Positions 26,420-41,529 of a DNA stretch of 64,000 nucleotides are shown piece by piece. This stretch comes from Synchiropus splendidus (lineage: Eukaryota; Chordata; Actinopteri; Syngnathiformes; Callionymidae): the NCBI RefSeq assembly GCF_027744825.2, contig NC_071334.1, forward strand, positions 40,649,437 through 40,713,436, in the 5' to 3' direction. A program made the translations under genes and the position numbers. The notes under the pieces were generated by a model. That model saw only the letters and a program-made list of their open reading frames with translations, was not told the DNA's origin and did not search any database. Within the stretch, counting starts at the first letter, position 1; each line of letters opens with the position of its first letter.

Positions 26420-27660
26420 ATAAGATGGGTTTCGGAACGCCAAACATAAAAGTGTTGGTAACTTTCGAAAAACACTTCAGACAGCTTAGATTTGATGTGC
26501 ACCTACTAGAAAGACCCTTTCTGCTATAGTGGGAGGTTAAAATTTCATGTTCTGAAGCTTCCCTGAAAAGTTATGCCACAATGCGTGAAAACGCTTTTCA
26601 GCCTGAGATAAGGTGGGTTTCGGAACGCCAACATCAAAGTGTTGATAACTTTCGAAAAACATTTCAGACAGCTTAGATTTGATGTGTAACTACTAGAAAG
26701 ACCCTTTCTGCTATAGTGGGATGTTAAAATTTAATGTTCTGAAGCTTCCCTGAAAAGTTATGGCACAATGCACAAAAACGCTTTTCAGCCTGAGATAAGG
26801 TGGGTTTCGGAACGCCAAACATAAAAGTGTTGATAACTTTCGAAAAACACTTCAGACAGCTTAGATTTGATGTGCAACTACTAGAAATACCCTTTCTGCT
26901 ATAGTGGGAGGTTAAAATTTCATGTTCTGAAGCTTCCCTGAAAAGTTATGGCACAATGCACAAAAACGCTTTTCAGCCTGAGATAAGATGGGTTTCGGAA
27001 CGCCAAACATAAAAGTGTTGGTAACTTTCGAAAAACACTTCAGACAGCTTAGATTTGATGTGCACCTACTAGAAAGACCCTTTCTGCTATAGTGGGAGGT
27101 TAAAATTTCATGTTCTGAAGCTTCCCTGAAAAGTTATGCCACAATGCGTAAAAACGCTTTTCAGCCTGAGATAAGGTGGGTTTCGGAACGCCAACATCAA
27201 AGTGTTGATAACTTTCGAAAAACATTTCAGACAGCTTAGATTTGATGTGTAACTACTAGAAAGACCCTTTCTGCTATAGTGGGAGGTTAAAATTTAATGT
27301 TCTGAAGCTTCCCTGAAAAGTTATGGCACAATGCACAAAAACGCTTTTCAGCCTGAGATAAGGTGGGTTTCGGAACGCCAAACATAAAAGTGTTGGTAAC
27401 TTTCGAAAAACACTTCAGACAGCTTAGATTTGATGTGCACCTACTAGAAAGACCCTTTCTGCTATAGTGGGAGGTTAAAATTTCATGTTCTGAAGCTTCC
27501 CTGAAAAGTTATGCCACAATGCGTAAAAACGCTTTTCAGCCTGAGATAAGGTGGGTTTCGGAACGCCAACATCAAAGTGTTGATAACTTTCGAAAAACAT
27601 TTCAGACAGCTTAGATTTGATGTGTAACTACTAGAAAGACCCTTTCTGCTATAGTGGGAG
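26420..27660 (+). repeat. Local higher-order repeat of three monomers
   Basis: A variant set (AAGATGGGTTTC with GTTGGTAAC, then GCCAACATCAAAG, then GTGTAACTAC) recurs at about 564-base spacing (26.42 and 26.98 kb), then part of it again 376 bases on. Boundaries are approximate. Confidence 0.6.
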
Positions 27661-30600
27661 GTTAAAATTTAATGTTCTGAAGCTTCCCTGAAAAGTTATG
27701 GCACAATGCACAAAAACGCTTTTCAGCCTGAGATAAGGTGGGTTTCGGAACGCCAAACATAAAAGTGTTGATAACTTTCGAAAAACACTTCAGACAGCTT
27801 AGATTTGATGTGCACCTACTAGAAAGACCCTTTCTGCTATAGTGGGAGGTTAAAATTTCATGTTCTGAAGCTTCCCTGAAAAGTTATGCCACAATGCGTA
27901 AAAACGCTTTTCAGCCTGAGATAAGGTGGGTTTCGGAATGCCAAACATAAAAGTGTTGATAACTTTCGAAAAACATTTCAGACAGCTTAGATTTGATGTG
28001 CAACTACTAGAAAGACCCTTTCTGCTATAGTGGGAGGTTAAAATTTCATGATCTGAAGCTTTCCTGAAAAGTTATGGCACAATGCACAAAAACGCTTTTC
28101 AGCCTGAGATAAGGTGGGTTTCGGAACGCCAAACATAAAAGTGTTGATAACTTTCGAAAAACACTTCAGACAGCTTAGATTTGATGTGCACCTACTAGAA
28201 AGACCCTTTCTGCTATAGTGGGAGGTTAAAATTTCATGTTCTGAAGCTTCCCTGAGAAGTTATGGCACAATGCACAAAAACGCTTTTCAGCCTGAGATAA
28301 GGTGGGTTTCGGAACGCCAAACATAAAAGTGTTGATAACTTTCGAAAAACACTTCAGACAGCTTAGATTTGATGTGCAATTACTAGAAAGACCCTTTCTG
28401 CTATAGTGGGAGGTTAAAATTTCATGTTCTGAAGCTTCCCTGAAAAGTTATGGCACAATGCACAAAAACGCTTTTCAGCCTGAGATAAGGTGGGTTTCGG
28501 AACGCCAAACATAAAAGTGTTGATAACTTTCGAAAAACACTTCAGACAGCTTAGATTTGATGTGCACCTACTAGAAAGGCCCTTTCTGCTATAGTGGGAG
28601 GTTAAAATTTCATGTTCTGAAGCTTCCCTGAAAAGTTATGGCACAATGCACAAAAACGCTTTTCAGCCTGAGATAAGGTGGGTTTCTGAACGGCAAACAT
28701 AAAAGTGTTGATAACTTTCGAAAAACACTTCAGACAGCTTAGATTTGATGTGCACCTACTAGAAAGGCCCTTTCTGCTATAGTGGGAGGTTAAAATTTCA
28801 TGTTCTGAAGCTTCCCTGAAAAGTTATGGCACAATGCGTAAAAACGCTTTTCAGCCTGAGATAAGGTGGGTTTCGGAACGCCAAACATAAAAGTGTTAAT
28901 AACTTTCGAAAAACACTTCAGACAGCTTAGATTTGATGTGAAACTACTAGAATGACCCTTTCTGCTATAGTGGGAGGTTAAAATTTCATCTTCTGAAGCT
29001 TCCCTGAAAAGTTATGGCACAATGCTTAAAAACGCTTTTCAGCCTGAGATAAGGTGGGTTTCGGAACGCCAAACATAAAAGTGTTTATAACTTTCGAAAA
29101 ACACTTCAGACAGCTTAGATTTGATGTGCACCTACTAGAAAGACCCTTTCTGCTATAGTGGGAGGTTAAAATTTCATGTTCTGAAGCTTCCCTGAAAAGT
29201 TATGCCACAATGCGTAAAAACACTTTTCAGCCTGAGATAAGGTGGGTTTCGGAACGCCAAACATAAAAGTGTTGATAACTTTCGAAAAACATTTCAGACA
29301 GGTTAGATTTGATGTGCAACTAATAGAAAGACCCTTTCTGCTATAGTGGGAGGTTAAAATTTCATGTTCTGAAGCTTCCCTGAAAAGTTATGGCACAATG
29401 CACAAAAACGCTTTTCAGTCTGAGATAAGGTGGGTTTCGGAACGCCAAACATAAAAGTGTTGATAACTTTCGAAAAACACTTCAGACAGCTTAGATTTGA
29501 TGTGCACCTACTAGAAAGACCCTTTCTGCTATAGTGGGAGGTTAAAATTTCATGTTCTGAAGCTTCCCTGAAAAGTTATGGCACAATGCACAAAAACGCT
29601 TTTCAGCCTGAGATAAGGTGGGTTTCGGAACGCCAAACATAAAAGTGGTAATAACTTTCGAAAAACACTTCAGACAGCTAAGATTTGATGTGCAACTACT
29701 AGAAAGACCCTTTCTGCTATAGTGGGAGGTTAAAATCTCATGTTCTGAAGCTTCCCTGAAAAGTTATGGCACAATGCACAAAAACGCTTTTCAGCCTGAG
29801 ATGAGGTGGGTTTCAGAACGCCAAACATAAAAGTGTTGATAACTTTCGAAAAACACTTCAGACAGCTTAGATTTGATGTGCAATTAGTAGAAAGACCCTT
29901 TCTGCTATAGTGGGAGGTTAAAATTTCATGTTCTGAAGCTTCCCTGAAAAGTTATGGCACAATGCACAAAAACGCTTTTCAGCCTGAGATAAGGTGGGTT
30001 TCGGAACGCCAAACATAAAAGTGTTGATAACTTTCGAAAAACACTTCAGACAGCTTAGATTTGATGTGCAACTACTAGAAAGACCCTTTCTGCTATAGTG
30101 GGAGGTTAAGATTTCATGTTCTGAAGCTTCCCTGAGAAGTTATGGCACAATGCGTAAAAACGCTTTTCAGCCTGAGATAAGGTGGGTTTCGGAACGCCAA
30201 ACATAAAAGTGTTAATAACTTTCGAAAAACATTTCAGACAGGTTAGATTTGATGTGCAACTACTAGAAAGACCCTTTCTGCTATAGTGGGAGGTTAGAAT
30301 TTCATGTTCTGAAGCTTCCCTGAAAAGTTATGGCACAATGCACAAAAACGCTTTTCAGCCTGAGATAAGGTGGGTTTCGGAACGCCAAACATAAAAGTGT
30401 TGATAACTTTCGAAAAACACTTCAGACAGCTTAGATTTGATGTGCAATTACTAGAAAGACCCTTTCTGCTATAGTGGGAGGTTAAAATTTCATGTTCTGA
30501 AGCTTCCCTGAAAAGTTATGGCACAATGCACAAAAACGCTTATCAGCCTGAGATAAGGTGGGTTTCGGAACGCCAAACATAAAAGTGTTAATAACTTTCG

Positions 30601-33600
30601 AAAAACACTTCAGACAGCTTAGATTTGATGTGCAACTACTAGAAATACCCTTTCTGCTATAGTGGGAGGTTAAAATTTCATGTTCTGAAGCTTCCCTGAG
30701 AAGTTATGGCACAATGCACAAGAAAGCTTTTCAGCCTGAGAAAAGGTGGGTTTCGGAACGCCAAACATAAAAGTGTTAATAACTTTCGAAAAACACTTCA
30801 GACAGCTTAGATTTGATGTGCAACTACTAGAAAGACCCTTTCTGCTATAGTGGGAGGTTAAAATTTCATGTTCTGAAGCCTCCCTGAAAAGTTATGGCAC
30901 AATGCACAAAAACGCTTTTCAGCCTGAGATAAGGTGGGTTTCGGACGCCAAACATAAAAATGTTAATAACTTTCGAAAAACACTTCAGACAGCTTAGATT
31001 TGATGTGCAACTACTAGAAAGACCCTTTCTGCTATAGTGGGAGGTTAAGATTTCATGTTCTGAAGCTTCCCTGAGAAGTTATGGCACAATGCGTAAAAAC
31101 GCTTTTCAGCCTGAGATAAGGTGGGTTTCGGAACGCCAAACATAAAAGTGTTAATAACTTTCGAAAAACACTTCAGACAGCTTAGATTTGATGTGCAACT
31201 ACTAGAAAGACCCTTTCTGCTATAGTGGGAGGTTAGAATTTCATGTTCTGAAGCTTCCCTTAAAAGTTATGGCACAATGCACAAAAACGCTTTTCAGCCT
31301 GAGATAAGGTGGGTTTCGGAACGCCAAACATAAAAGTGTTGATAACTTTCGAAAAACACTTCAGACAGCTTAGATTTGATGTGCAACTACTAGAAAGACC
31401 CTTTCTGCTATAGTGGGAGGTTAAAATTTCATGTTCTGAAGCTTCCCTGAAAAGTTATGGCACAATGCACAAAAACGCTTTTCAGCCTGAGATAAGGTGG
31501 GTTTCGGACGCCAAACATAAAAGTGTTAATAACTTTCGAAAAACACTTCAGACAGCTTAGATTTGATGTGCAACTACTAGAAAGACCCTTTCAGCTGTAG
31601 TGGGAGGTTAAAATTTCATGTTCTGAAGGTTCCCTGAAAAGTTATGGCACAATGCAAAAAAACGCTTTTCAACCTGAGATAAGGTGGGTTTCGGAACGCC
31701 AAACATAAAAGTGTTGATAACTTTCAAAAAACACTTCAGACAGCTTAGATTTGATGTGCAACTACTAGAAAGACCCTTTCTGCTATAGTGGGAGGTTAAA
31801 ATTTCATGTTCTGAAGCTTCCCTGAGAAGTTATGGCACAATGCACAAAAACGCTTTTCAGCCTGAGATAAGGAGGGTTTCGGAACGCCTAACATAAAAGT
31901 GTTAATAACTTTCGAAAACACTTCAGACAGCTTAGATTTGATGTGCAACTACTAGAAAGACCCTTTCTGTTATAGTGGGAGGTTAAAATTTCATGTTCTG
32001 AAGTTTCCGTGAAAAGTTATGGCACAATGCACAAAAACGCTTTTCAGCCTGAGATAAGGTGGGTTTCGGAATACCAAACATAAAAGTGTTGATAACTTTC
32101 GAAAAACACTTCAGACAGCTTAGATTTGATGTGCAACTACTAGAAAGACCCTTTCTGCTATAGTGGGAGGTTAAAGTTTCATGTTCTGAAGCTTCCCTGA
32201 AAAGTTATGGCACAATGCACAAAAACGCTTTTCAGCCTGAGATAAGGTGGGTTTCGGAACACCAAACATAAAAGTGTTGATAACTTTCGAAAAACACTTC
32301 AGACAGCTTAGATTTGATGTGCAACTACTAGAAAGACCCTTTCTGCTGTAGTGGGAGGTTAAAATTTCATGTTCTGAAGCCTCCCTGAAAAGTTATGGCA
32401 CAATGCACAAAAACGCTTTTCAGCCTGAGATAAGTTGGGTTTCGGACGCCAAACATAAAAATGTTAATAACTTTCGAAAAACACTTCAGACAGCTTAGAT
32501 TTGATGTGCAACTACTAGAAAGACCCTTTCTGCAATAGTGGGAGGTTATGATTTCATGTTCTGAAGCTTCCCTGAGAAGTTATGGCACAATGCGTAAAAA
32601 CGCTTTTCAGCCTGAGATAAGGTGGGTTTCGGAACGCCAAACATAAAAGTGTTAATAACTTTCGAAAAACATTTCAGACAGGTTAGATTTGATGTGCAAC
32701 TACTAGAAAGACCCTTTCTGCTATAGTGGGAGGTTAGAATTTCATGTTCTGAAGCTTCCCTGAAAAGTTATGGCACAATGCACAAAAACGCTTTTCAGCC
32801 TGAGATAAGGTGGGTTTCGGAACGCCAAACATAAAAGTCTTGATAACTTTCGAAAAAAACACTTCAGACAGCTTAGATTTGATGTGCAACTACTAGAAAG
32901 ACCCTTTCTGCAATAGTGGGAGGTTAAAATTTCATGTTCTGAAGCTTCCCTGAAAAGTTATGGCACAATGCACAAAAACGCTTTTCAGCCTGAGATAAGG
33001 TGGGTTTCGGAACGCCAAACATAAAAGTGTTAATAACTTTCGAAAAACACTTCAGACAGCTTAGATTTGATGTGCAACTACTAGAAAGACCCTTTCTGCT
33101 ATAGTGGGAGGTTAAAATTTCATGTTCTGAAGCTTCCCTGAGAAGTTATGGCACATTGCACAAAAACGCTTTTCAGCCTTGAGATAAGGTGGGTTTCGGA
33201 ACGCCAATCATAAAAGTGTTGATAACTTTCGAAAAACAATTCAGACAGCTTAGATTTGATGTGCAACTACTAGAAAGACCCTTTCTGCTATAGTGGGAGG
33301 TTAAAATTTCATGTTCTGAAGCTTCCCTGAAAAGTTATGGCACAATGCGTGAAAACGCTTTTCAGCCTGAGATAAGGTGGGTTTCGGAACTCCAAACATA
33401 AAAGTGTTAATAACTTTCGAAAAACACTTCAGACAGCTTAGATTTGATGTGCAACTACTAGAAAGACCCTTTCTGCTATAGTGGGAGGTTAAAATTTCAT
33501 GTTCTGAAGCTTCCCTGAGAAGTTATGGCACAATGCACAAAAACGCTTTTCAGCCTGAGATAAGGTGGGTTTCGGAACACCAAACATAAAAGTGTTGATA

Positions 33601-34439
33601 ACTTTCGAAAAACACTTCAGACAGCTTAGATTTGATGTGCAACTACTAGAAAGACCCTTTCTGCTGTAGTGGGAGGTTAAAATTTCATGTTCTGAAGCCT
33701 CCCTGAAAAGTTATGGCACAATGCACAAAAACGCTTTTCAGCCTAAGATAAGGTGGGTTTCGGACGCCAAACATAAAAATGTTAATAACTTTCGAAAAAC
33801 ACTTCAGACAGCTTAGATTTGATGTGCAACTACTAGAAAGACCCTTTCTGCAATAGTGGGAGGTTATGATTTCATGTTCTGAAGCTTCCCTGAGAAGTTA
33901 TGGCACAATGCGTAAAAACGCTTTTCAGCCTAAGATAAGGTGGGTTTCGGACGCCAAACATAAAAATGTTAATAACTTTCGAAAAACACTTCAGACAGCT
34001 TAGATTTGATGTGCAACTACTAGAAAGACCCTTTCTGCAATAGTGGGAGGTTATGATTTCATGTTCTGAAGCTTCCCTGAAAAGTTATGGCACAATGCAC
34101 AAAAACGCTTTTCAGCCTGAGATAAGGTGAGTTTCGGAACGCCAAACATAAAAGTCTTGATAACTTTCGAAAAACACTTCAGACAGCTTAGATTTGATGT
34201 GCAACTACTAGAAAGACCCTTTCTGCTATAGTGGGAGGTTAAAATTTCATGTTCTGAACCTTCCCTGAAAAGTTATGGCACAATTCACAATAACGCTTTT
34301 CAGCCTGAGATAAGGTGGGTTTCGGAACGCCAAACATAAAAGTGTTAATAACTTTCGAAAAACACTTCAGACAGCTTAGATTTGATGTGCAACTACTAGA
34401 AAGACCCTTTCTGCTATAGTGGGAGGTTAAAATTTCATG

Positions 34440-37400
34440 TTCTGAAGCTTCCCTGAGAAGTTATGGCACAATGCACAAGAAAGCTTTTCAGCCTGAGAAA
34501 AGGTGGGTTTCGGAACGCCAAACATAAAAGTGTTAATAACTTTTGAAAAACACTTCAGACAGCTTAGATTTGATGTGCAACTACTAGAAAGACCCTTTCT
34601 GCTATCGTGGGAGGTTAAAATTCCATGTTCTGAAGCTTCCCTGAAAAGTTATGGCACAATGCACAAAAACGCTTTTCAGCCTGAGATAAGGTGGGTTTCG
34701 GAACGCCAAACATAAAAGTGTTGATAACTTTTGAAAAACACTTCAGACAGCTTAGATTTGATGTGCAACTAATAGAAAGACCCTTTCTGCTATAGTGGGA
34801 GGTTAAAATTTCATGTTCTGAAGCTTCCCTGAAAAGTTATGGCACATTGCGTAAAAACGCCTTTCAGCCTGAGATAAGGTGGGTTTCAGAACGCCAAACA
34901 TAAAAGTGTTGATAACTTTCGAAAAACACTTCAGACAGCTTAGATTTGATGTGCAACTACTAGAAAGACCCTTTCTGCTATAGTGGGAGGTTAAAATTTC
35001 ACGTTCTGAAGCCTCCCTGAAAAGTTATGGCACAATGCACAAAAACGCTTTTCAGCCTGAGATAAGGTGGGTTTCGGAACGCCAAACATAAAAGTGTTGA
35101 TAACTTTCGCAAAACACTTCAGACAGCTTAGATTTGATGTGCAACTACTAGAAAGACCCTTTCTGCTATAGTGGGAGGTTAAAATTTCATGTTCTGAAGC
35201 CTCCCTGAAAAGTTATGGCACAATGCACAAAAACCCTTTTCAGCCTGAGATAAGGTGGGTTTCGGACGCCAAACAAAAAATTGTTTATAACTCTCGAAAA
35301 ACACTTCAGACAGCTTAGATTTGATGTGCAACTACTAGAAAGACCCTTTCTGCTATAGTGGGAGGTTAAGATTTCATGTTCTGAAGCTTCCCTGAGAAGT
35401 TATGGCGCAATGCGTAAAAACGCTTTTCAGCCTGAGATAAGGTGGGTTTCGGAACGCCAAACATAAAAGTGTTGATAACTTTCGAAAAACACTTCAGACA
35501 GCTTAGATTTGATGTGCAACTACTAGAAAGACCCTTTCTGCTATAGTGGGAGGTTAAAATTTCATGTTCTGAAGCTTCCCTGAAAAGTTATGGCACAATG
35601 CACAAAATCGCTATTCAGCCTGAGATAAGGTGGGTTTCGGAACGCCAAACATAAAAGTGTTGATAACTTTCGAAAAACACTTCAGACAGCTTAGATTTGA
35701 TGTGCAACTAATAGAAAGACCCTTTCTGCTATAGTGGGAGGTTAAAATTTCATGTTCTGAAGCTTCCCTGAAAAGTTATGGCACAATGCAAAAAAACGCT
35801 TTTCAGCCTGAGATAAGGTGGGTTTCGGAACGCCAAACATAAAAATGTTAATAACTTTCGAAAAACACTTCAGACAGCTTAGATTTGATGTGCACCTACT
35901 AGAAAGGCCCTTTCTGCTATAGTGGGAGGTTAAAATTTCATGTTCTGAAGCTTCCCTGAAAAGTTATGCCACAATGCACAAAAACGCTTTTCAGCCTGAG
36001 ATAAGGTGGGTTTCGGAACGCCAAACATAAAAGTGTTGATAACTTTCGAAAAACACTTCAGACAGCTTAGATTTGATGTGCAACTACTAGAAAGACCCTT
36101 TCTGCTATAGTGGGAGGTTAAAATTTCATGTTCTGAAGCTTCCCTGAAAAGTTATGGCACAATGCGTAAAAACGCTTTTCAGCCTGAGATAAGGTGGGTT
36201 TCGGAACGCCAAACATAAAAGTGTTGATAACTTTCGAAAAACACTTCAGACAGCTTAGATTTGATGTGCAACTACTAGAAAGACCATTTCTGCTATAGTG
36301 GGAGGTTAAAATTTCATGTTCTGAAGCTTCCCTGAAAAGTTATGGCACAATGCACAAAAGCGCTTTTCAGCCTGAGATAAGGTGGGTTTCGGAACGCCAA
36401 ACATAAAAGTGTTAATAACTTTTGAAAAACACTTCAGACAGCTTAGATTTGATGTGCAACTACTAGAAAGACCCTTTCTGCTATCGTGGGAGGTTAAAAT
36501 TCCATGTTCTGAAGCTTCCCTGAAAAGTTATGGCACAATGCACAAAAACGCTTTTCAGCCTGAGATAAGGTGGGTTTCGGAACGCCAAACATAAAAGTGT
36601 TGATAACTTTCGAAAAACACTTCAGACAGCTTAGATTTGATGTGCAACTAATAGAAAGACCCTTTCTGCTATAGTGGGAGGTTAAAATTTCATGTTCTGA
36701 AGCTTCCCTGAAAAGTTATGGCACATTGCGTAAAAACGCTTTTCAGCCTGAGATAAGGTGGGTTTCAGAACGCCAAACATAAAAGTGTTGATAACTTTCG
36801 AAAAACACTTCAGACAGCTTAGATTTGATGTGCAACTACTAGAAAGACCCTTTCTGCTATAGTGGGAGGTTAAAATTTCATGTTCTGAAGCCTCCCTGAA
36901 AAGTTATGGCACACTGCACAAAAATGCTTTTCAGCCTGAGATAAGGTGGGTTTCGGAACGCCAAACATAAAAGTGTTGATAACTTTCGAAAAACACTTCA
37001 GACAGCTTAGATTTGATGTGCAACTACTAGAAAGACCCTTTCTGCTATAGTGGGAGGTTAAAATTTCATGTTCTGAAGCCTCCCTGAAAAGTTATGGCAC
37101 AATGCACAAAAACGCTTTTCAGCCTGAGATAAGGTGGGTTTCGGACGCCAAACATAAAAATGTTTATAACTTTCGAAAAACACTTCAGACAGCTTAGATT
37201 TGATGTGCAACTACTAGAAAGACCCTTTCTGCTATAGTGGGAGGTTAAGATTTCATGTTCTGAAGCTTCCCTGAAAAGTTATGGCACAATGCACAAAATC
37301 GCTATTCAGCCTGAGATAAGGTGGGTTTCGGAACTCCAAACATAAAATTGTTAATAACTTTCGAAAAACACTTCAGACAGCTTAGATTTGATGTGCAACT

Positions 37401-38720
37401 ACTAGAAAGACCCTTTCTGCTATAGTGGGAGGTTAAAATTTCATGTTCTGAAGCCTCCCTGAAAAGTTATGGCACAATGCACAAAAACGCTTTTCAGCCT
37501 GAGATAAGGTGGGTTTCGGACGCCAAACATAAAAATGTTTATAACTTTCGAAAAACACTTCAGACAGCTTAGATTTGATGTGCAACTACTAGAAAGACCC
37601 TTTCTGCTATAGTGGGAGGTTAAGATTTCATGTTCTGAAGCTTCCCTGAAAAGTTATGGCACAATGCACAAAATCGCTATTCAGCCTGAGATAAGGTGGG
37701 TTTCGGAACTCCAAACATAAAAGTGTTAATAACTTTCGAAAAACACTTCAGACAGCTTAGATTTGATGTGCAACTAATAGAAAGACCCTTTCTGCTATAG
37801 TGGGAGGTTAAAATTTCATGTTCTGAAGCTTCCCTGAAAAGTTATGGCACAATGCGTAAAAACGCTTTTCAGCCTGAGATAAGGTGGGTTTCGGAACTCC
37901 AAACATAAAAGTGTTAATAACTTTCGAAAAACACTTCAGACAGCTTAGATTTGATGTGCAACTACTAGAAAGACCCTTTCTGCTATAGTGGGAGGTTAAA
38001 ATTTCATGTTCTGAAGCTTCCCTGAAAAGTTATGGCACAATGCACAAAAACGCTTTTCAGCCTGAGATAAGGTGGGTTTCGGAACGCCAAACAAAAAAAT
38101 GTTAATAACTTTCGAAAAACACTTCAGACAGCTTAGATTTGATGTGCAACTACTAGAAAGACCCTTTCTGCTATAGTGGGAGGTTAAAATTTCATGTTCT
38201 GAAGCTTCCCTGAGAAGTTATGGCACAATGCACAAAAACGCTTTTCAGCCTGAGATAAGGTGGGTTTCGGAACGCCAAACATAAAAGTGTTGATAACTTT
38301 CAAAAAACACTTCAGACAGCTTAGATTTGATGTGCAACTACTAGAAAGACCCTTTCTGCTATAGTGGGAGGTTAAAATTTCATGTTCTGAAGCTTCCCTG
38401 AAAAGTTATGGCACAATGCGTAAAAACGCTTTTCAGCCTGAGATAACGTGGGTTTCGGAACGCCAAACATAAAAGTGTTGATAACTTTCGAAAAACACTT
38501 CAGACAGCTTAGATTTGATGTGCAACGAAGAGAAAGACCCTTTCTGCTATAGTGGGAGGTTAAAATTTCATGTTCTGAAGCTTCCCTGAAAAGTTATGGC
38601 ACATAGCGTAAAAACGCTTTTCAGCCTGAGATAAGGTGGGTTTCAGAACGCCAACCATAAAAGTGTTGATAACTTTCGAAAAACACTTCAGACAGCTTAG
38701 ATTTGATGTGCAACTACTAG
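34440..38720 (+). repeat. Ten-monomer higher-order repeat, about 1.88 kb
   Basis: Distinctive variants recur with a period near 1,879 bases (10 x 188 minus 1). CTATCGTGGGAGG with ATTCCATG occurs near 34.61 and 36.48 kb. CACATTGCG/CACATAGCG with TTTCAGAACGCC occurs near 34.85, 36.73 and 38.60 kb. Ends are approximate. Confidence 0.65.
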
Positions 38721-41529
38721 AAAGACCCTTTCTGCTATAGTGGGAGGTTAAAATTGCATGTTCTGAAGCCTCCCTGAAAAGTTGTGGCACAATGCACAAA
38801 AACGCTTTTCAGCCTGAGATAAGGTGGGTTTCGGAACGCCAAACATAAAAGTGTTGATAACTTTAGAAAAACACTTCAGACAGCTTAGATTTGATGTGCA
38901 ACTACTAGAAAGACCCTTTCTGCTATAGTGGGAGGTTAAAATTTCATGTTCTGAAGATTCCCTGAAAAGTTATGGCATAATGCACAAAAACGCTTTTAAG
39001 CCTGAGATAAGTTGGGTTTCGGAACGCCAAACATAAAAGTGTTGATAACTTTCGAAAAACAATTCAGACAGCTTAGATTTGATGTGCAACTACTAGAAAG
39101 ACCCTTTCTGCTATAGTGGGAGGTTAAAATTTCATGTTCTGAAGCTTCCCTGAAAAGTAATGGCACAATGCAAAAAAACGCTTTTCAGCCTGAGATAAGG
39201 TGTGTTTCGGAACGCCAATCATAAAAGTGTTGATAACTTTCGAAAAACACTTCAGACAGCTTAGATTTGATGTGCAACTACTAGAAAGACCCTTTCTGCT
39301 ATAGTGGGAGGTGAAAATTTCATGTTCTGAAGCTTCCCTGAGAAGTTATGGCACATTGCACAAAAACGCGTTTCAGCCTGAGATAAGGTGGGTTTCGGAA
39401 CGCCAAACATAAAAGTGATGATAACTTTCGAAAAACACTTCAGACAGCTTAGATTTGATGTGCAACTACTAGAAAGACCCTTTCTGCTATAGTGGGAGGT
39501 TAAAATTTCATGTTCTGAAGCTTCCCTGAAAAGTTATGGCACAATGCGTAAAAACGCTTTTCAGCCTGAGATAAGGTGGGTTTCGGAACGCCAAACATAA
39601 AATTGTTGATAAATTTCGAAAAACACTTCAGACAGCTTAGCTTTGATGTGCAACTACTAGAAAGACCCTTTCTGCTATAGTGGGAGGTAAAACTTTCATG
39701 TTCTGAAGCTTCCCTGAAAAGTTATGGCACAATGCACAAAAACGCTTTTCAGCCTGAGATAAGGTGGGTTTCGGAACGCCCAACATAAAAGTGTTGATAA
39801 CTTTCGAAAAACACTTCAGACAGCTTAGATTTGATGTGCAACTACTAGAAAGACCCTTTCTGCTATAGTGGGAGGTTAAAATTTCATGTTCTGAAGCTTC
39901 CCTGAAAAGTTATGGCACAATGCACAAAAGCGCTTTTCAGCCTGAGATAAGGTGGGTTTCGGAACGCCAATCATAAAATTGTTGATCACTTTCGAAAAAC
40001 ACTTCAGACAGCTTAGATTTGATGTGCAACCACTACAAAGACCCTTTCTGCTAAAGTGGGAGGTTAAAATTTCATGTCCTGAAGCTTCCCTGAAAAGTTA
40101 TGGCACAATGCACAAAAGCGCTTTTCAGCCTGAGATAAGGTGGGTTTCGGAACGCCAAACATAAAAGTGTTGATAACTTTCGAAAAACACTTCAGACAGC
40201 TTAGATTTGATGTGCAACTACTAGAAAGACCCTTTCTGCTATAGTGGGAGGTTAAAATTTCATGTCCTGAAGATTCCCTGAAAAGTTATGGCACAATGCA
40301 CAAAAACGCTCTTAAGCCTGAGATAAGGTGGGTTTCGGAACGCCAAACATAAAAGTGTTGATAACTTTCGAAAAACACTTCAGGCAGCTTAGACTTGATG
40401 TGCAACTACTAGAAAGACCCTTTCTGCTATAGTGGGAGGTTAAAATTTCATGTTCTGAAGCTTCCCTGAAAAGTTATGGCACAATGCAAAAAAACGCTTT
40501 TCAGCTTGAGATAAGGTGGGTTTCGGAACGCCAAACATAAAAGTGTTGATAACCTTCGAAAAACACTTCAGACAGCTTAGATTTGATGTGCAACTACTAG
40601 AAAGACCCTTTCTGCTATAGTGGAAGGTGAAAATTTCATGTTCTGAAGCTTCCCTGAGAAGTTATGGCACAATGCACTAAAACGCTTTTCAGCCTGAGAT
40701 AAGGTGGGTTTCGGTACGCCAAACATAAAAGTGTTGATAACTTTCGAAAAACACTTCAGACAGCTTAGATTTGATGTGCAACTACTAGAAAGACCCTTTC
40801 TGCAATAGTGGTAGGTTAAAATTTCATGTTCTGAAGATTCCCTGAAAAGTTATGGCACAATCCACAAAAACGCTTTTCAGCCTGAGATAAGGTGGGTTTC
40901 GGAACGCCAAACATAAAAGTGTTGATAACTTTCGAAAAACACTTCAGACAGCTTAGATTTGATGTCCAACTACTAGAAAGACCCTTTCTGCTATAGTGGG
41001 AGGTTAAAATTTCATGTTCTGAAGCTTCCCTGAAAAGTTATGGCACAATGCACAAAAACGCTTTTCAGCCTGAGATAAGGTGGGTTTCGGAACGCCAAAC
41101 ATAAAATTGTTGATCACTTTCGAAAAACACTTCAGACAGCTTAGATTTGATGTGCAACCACTACAAAGACCCTTTCTGCTATAGTGGGAGGTTAAAATTT
41201 CATGTCCTGAAGCTTCCCTGAAAAGTTATGGCACAATGCACAAAAGCGCTTTTCAGCCTGAGATAAGGTGGGTTTCGGAACGCCAAACATAAAAGTGTTG
41301 ATAACTTTCGAAAAACACTTCAGACAGCTTAGATTTGATGTGCAACTACTAGAAAGACCCTTTCTGCTATAGTGGGACGTTAAAATTTCATGTCCTGAAG
41401 ATTCCCTGAAAAGTTATGGCACAATGCACAAAAACGCTCTTAAGCCTGAGATAAGGTGGGTTTCGGAACGCCCAACATAAAAGTGATGATAACTTTCGAA
41501 AAACACTTCAGACAGCTTAGATTTGATGT

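Noticed and set aside
34503..34715. Repeated 60-97-codon frames across the satellite blocks that look like a conserved protein family
   Set aside because: They recur once per 188-bp unit on either strand and change length with single-base differences; this is translation of a tandem repeat, not selection on a protein.
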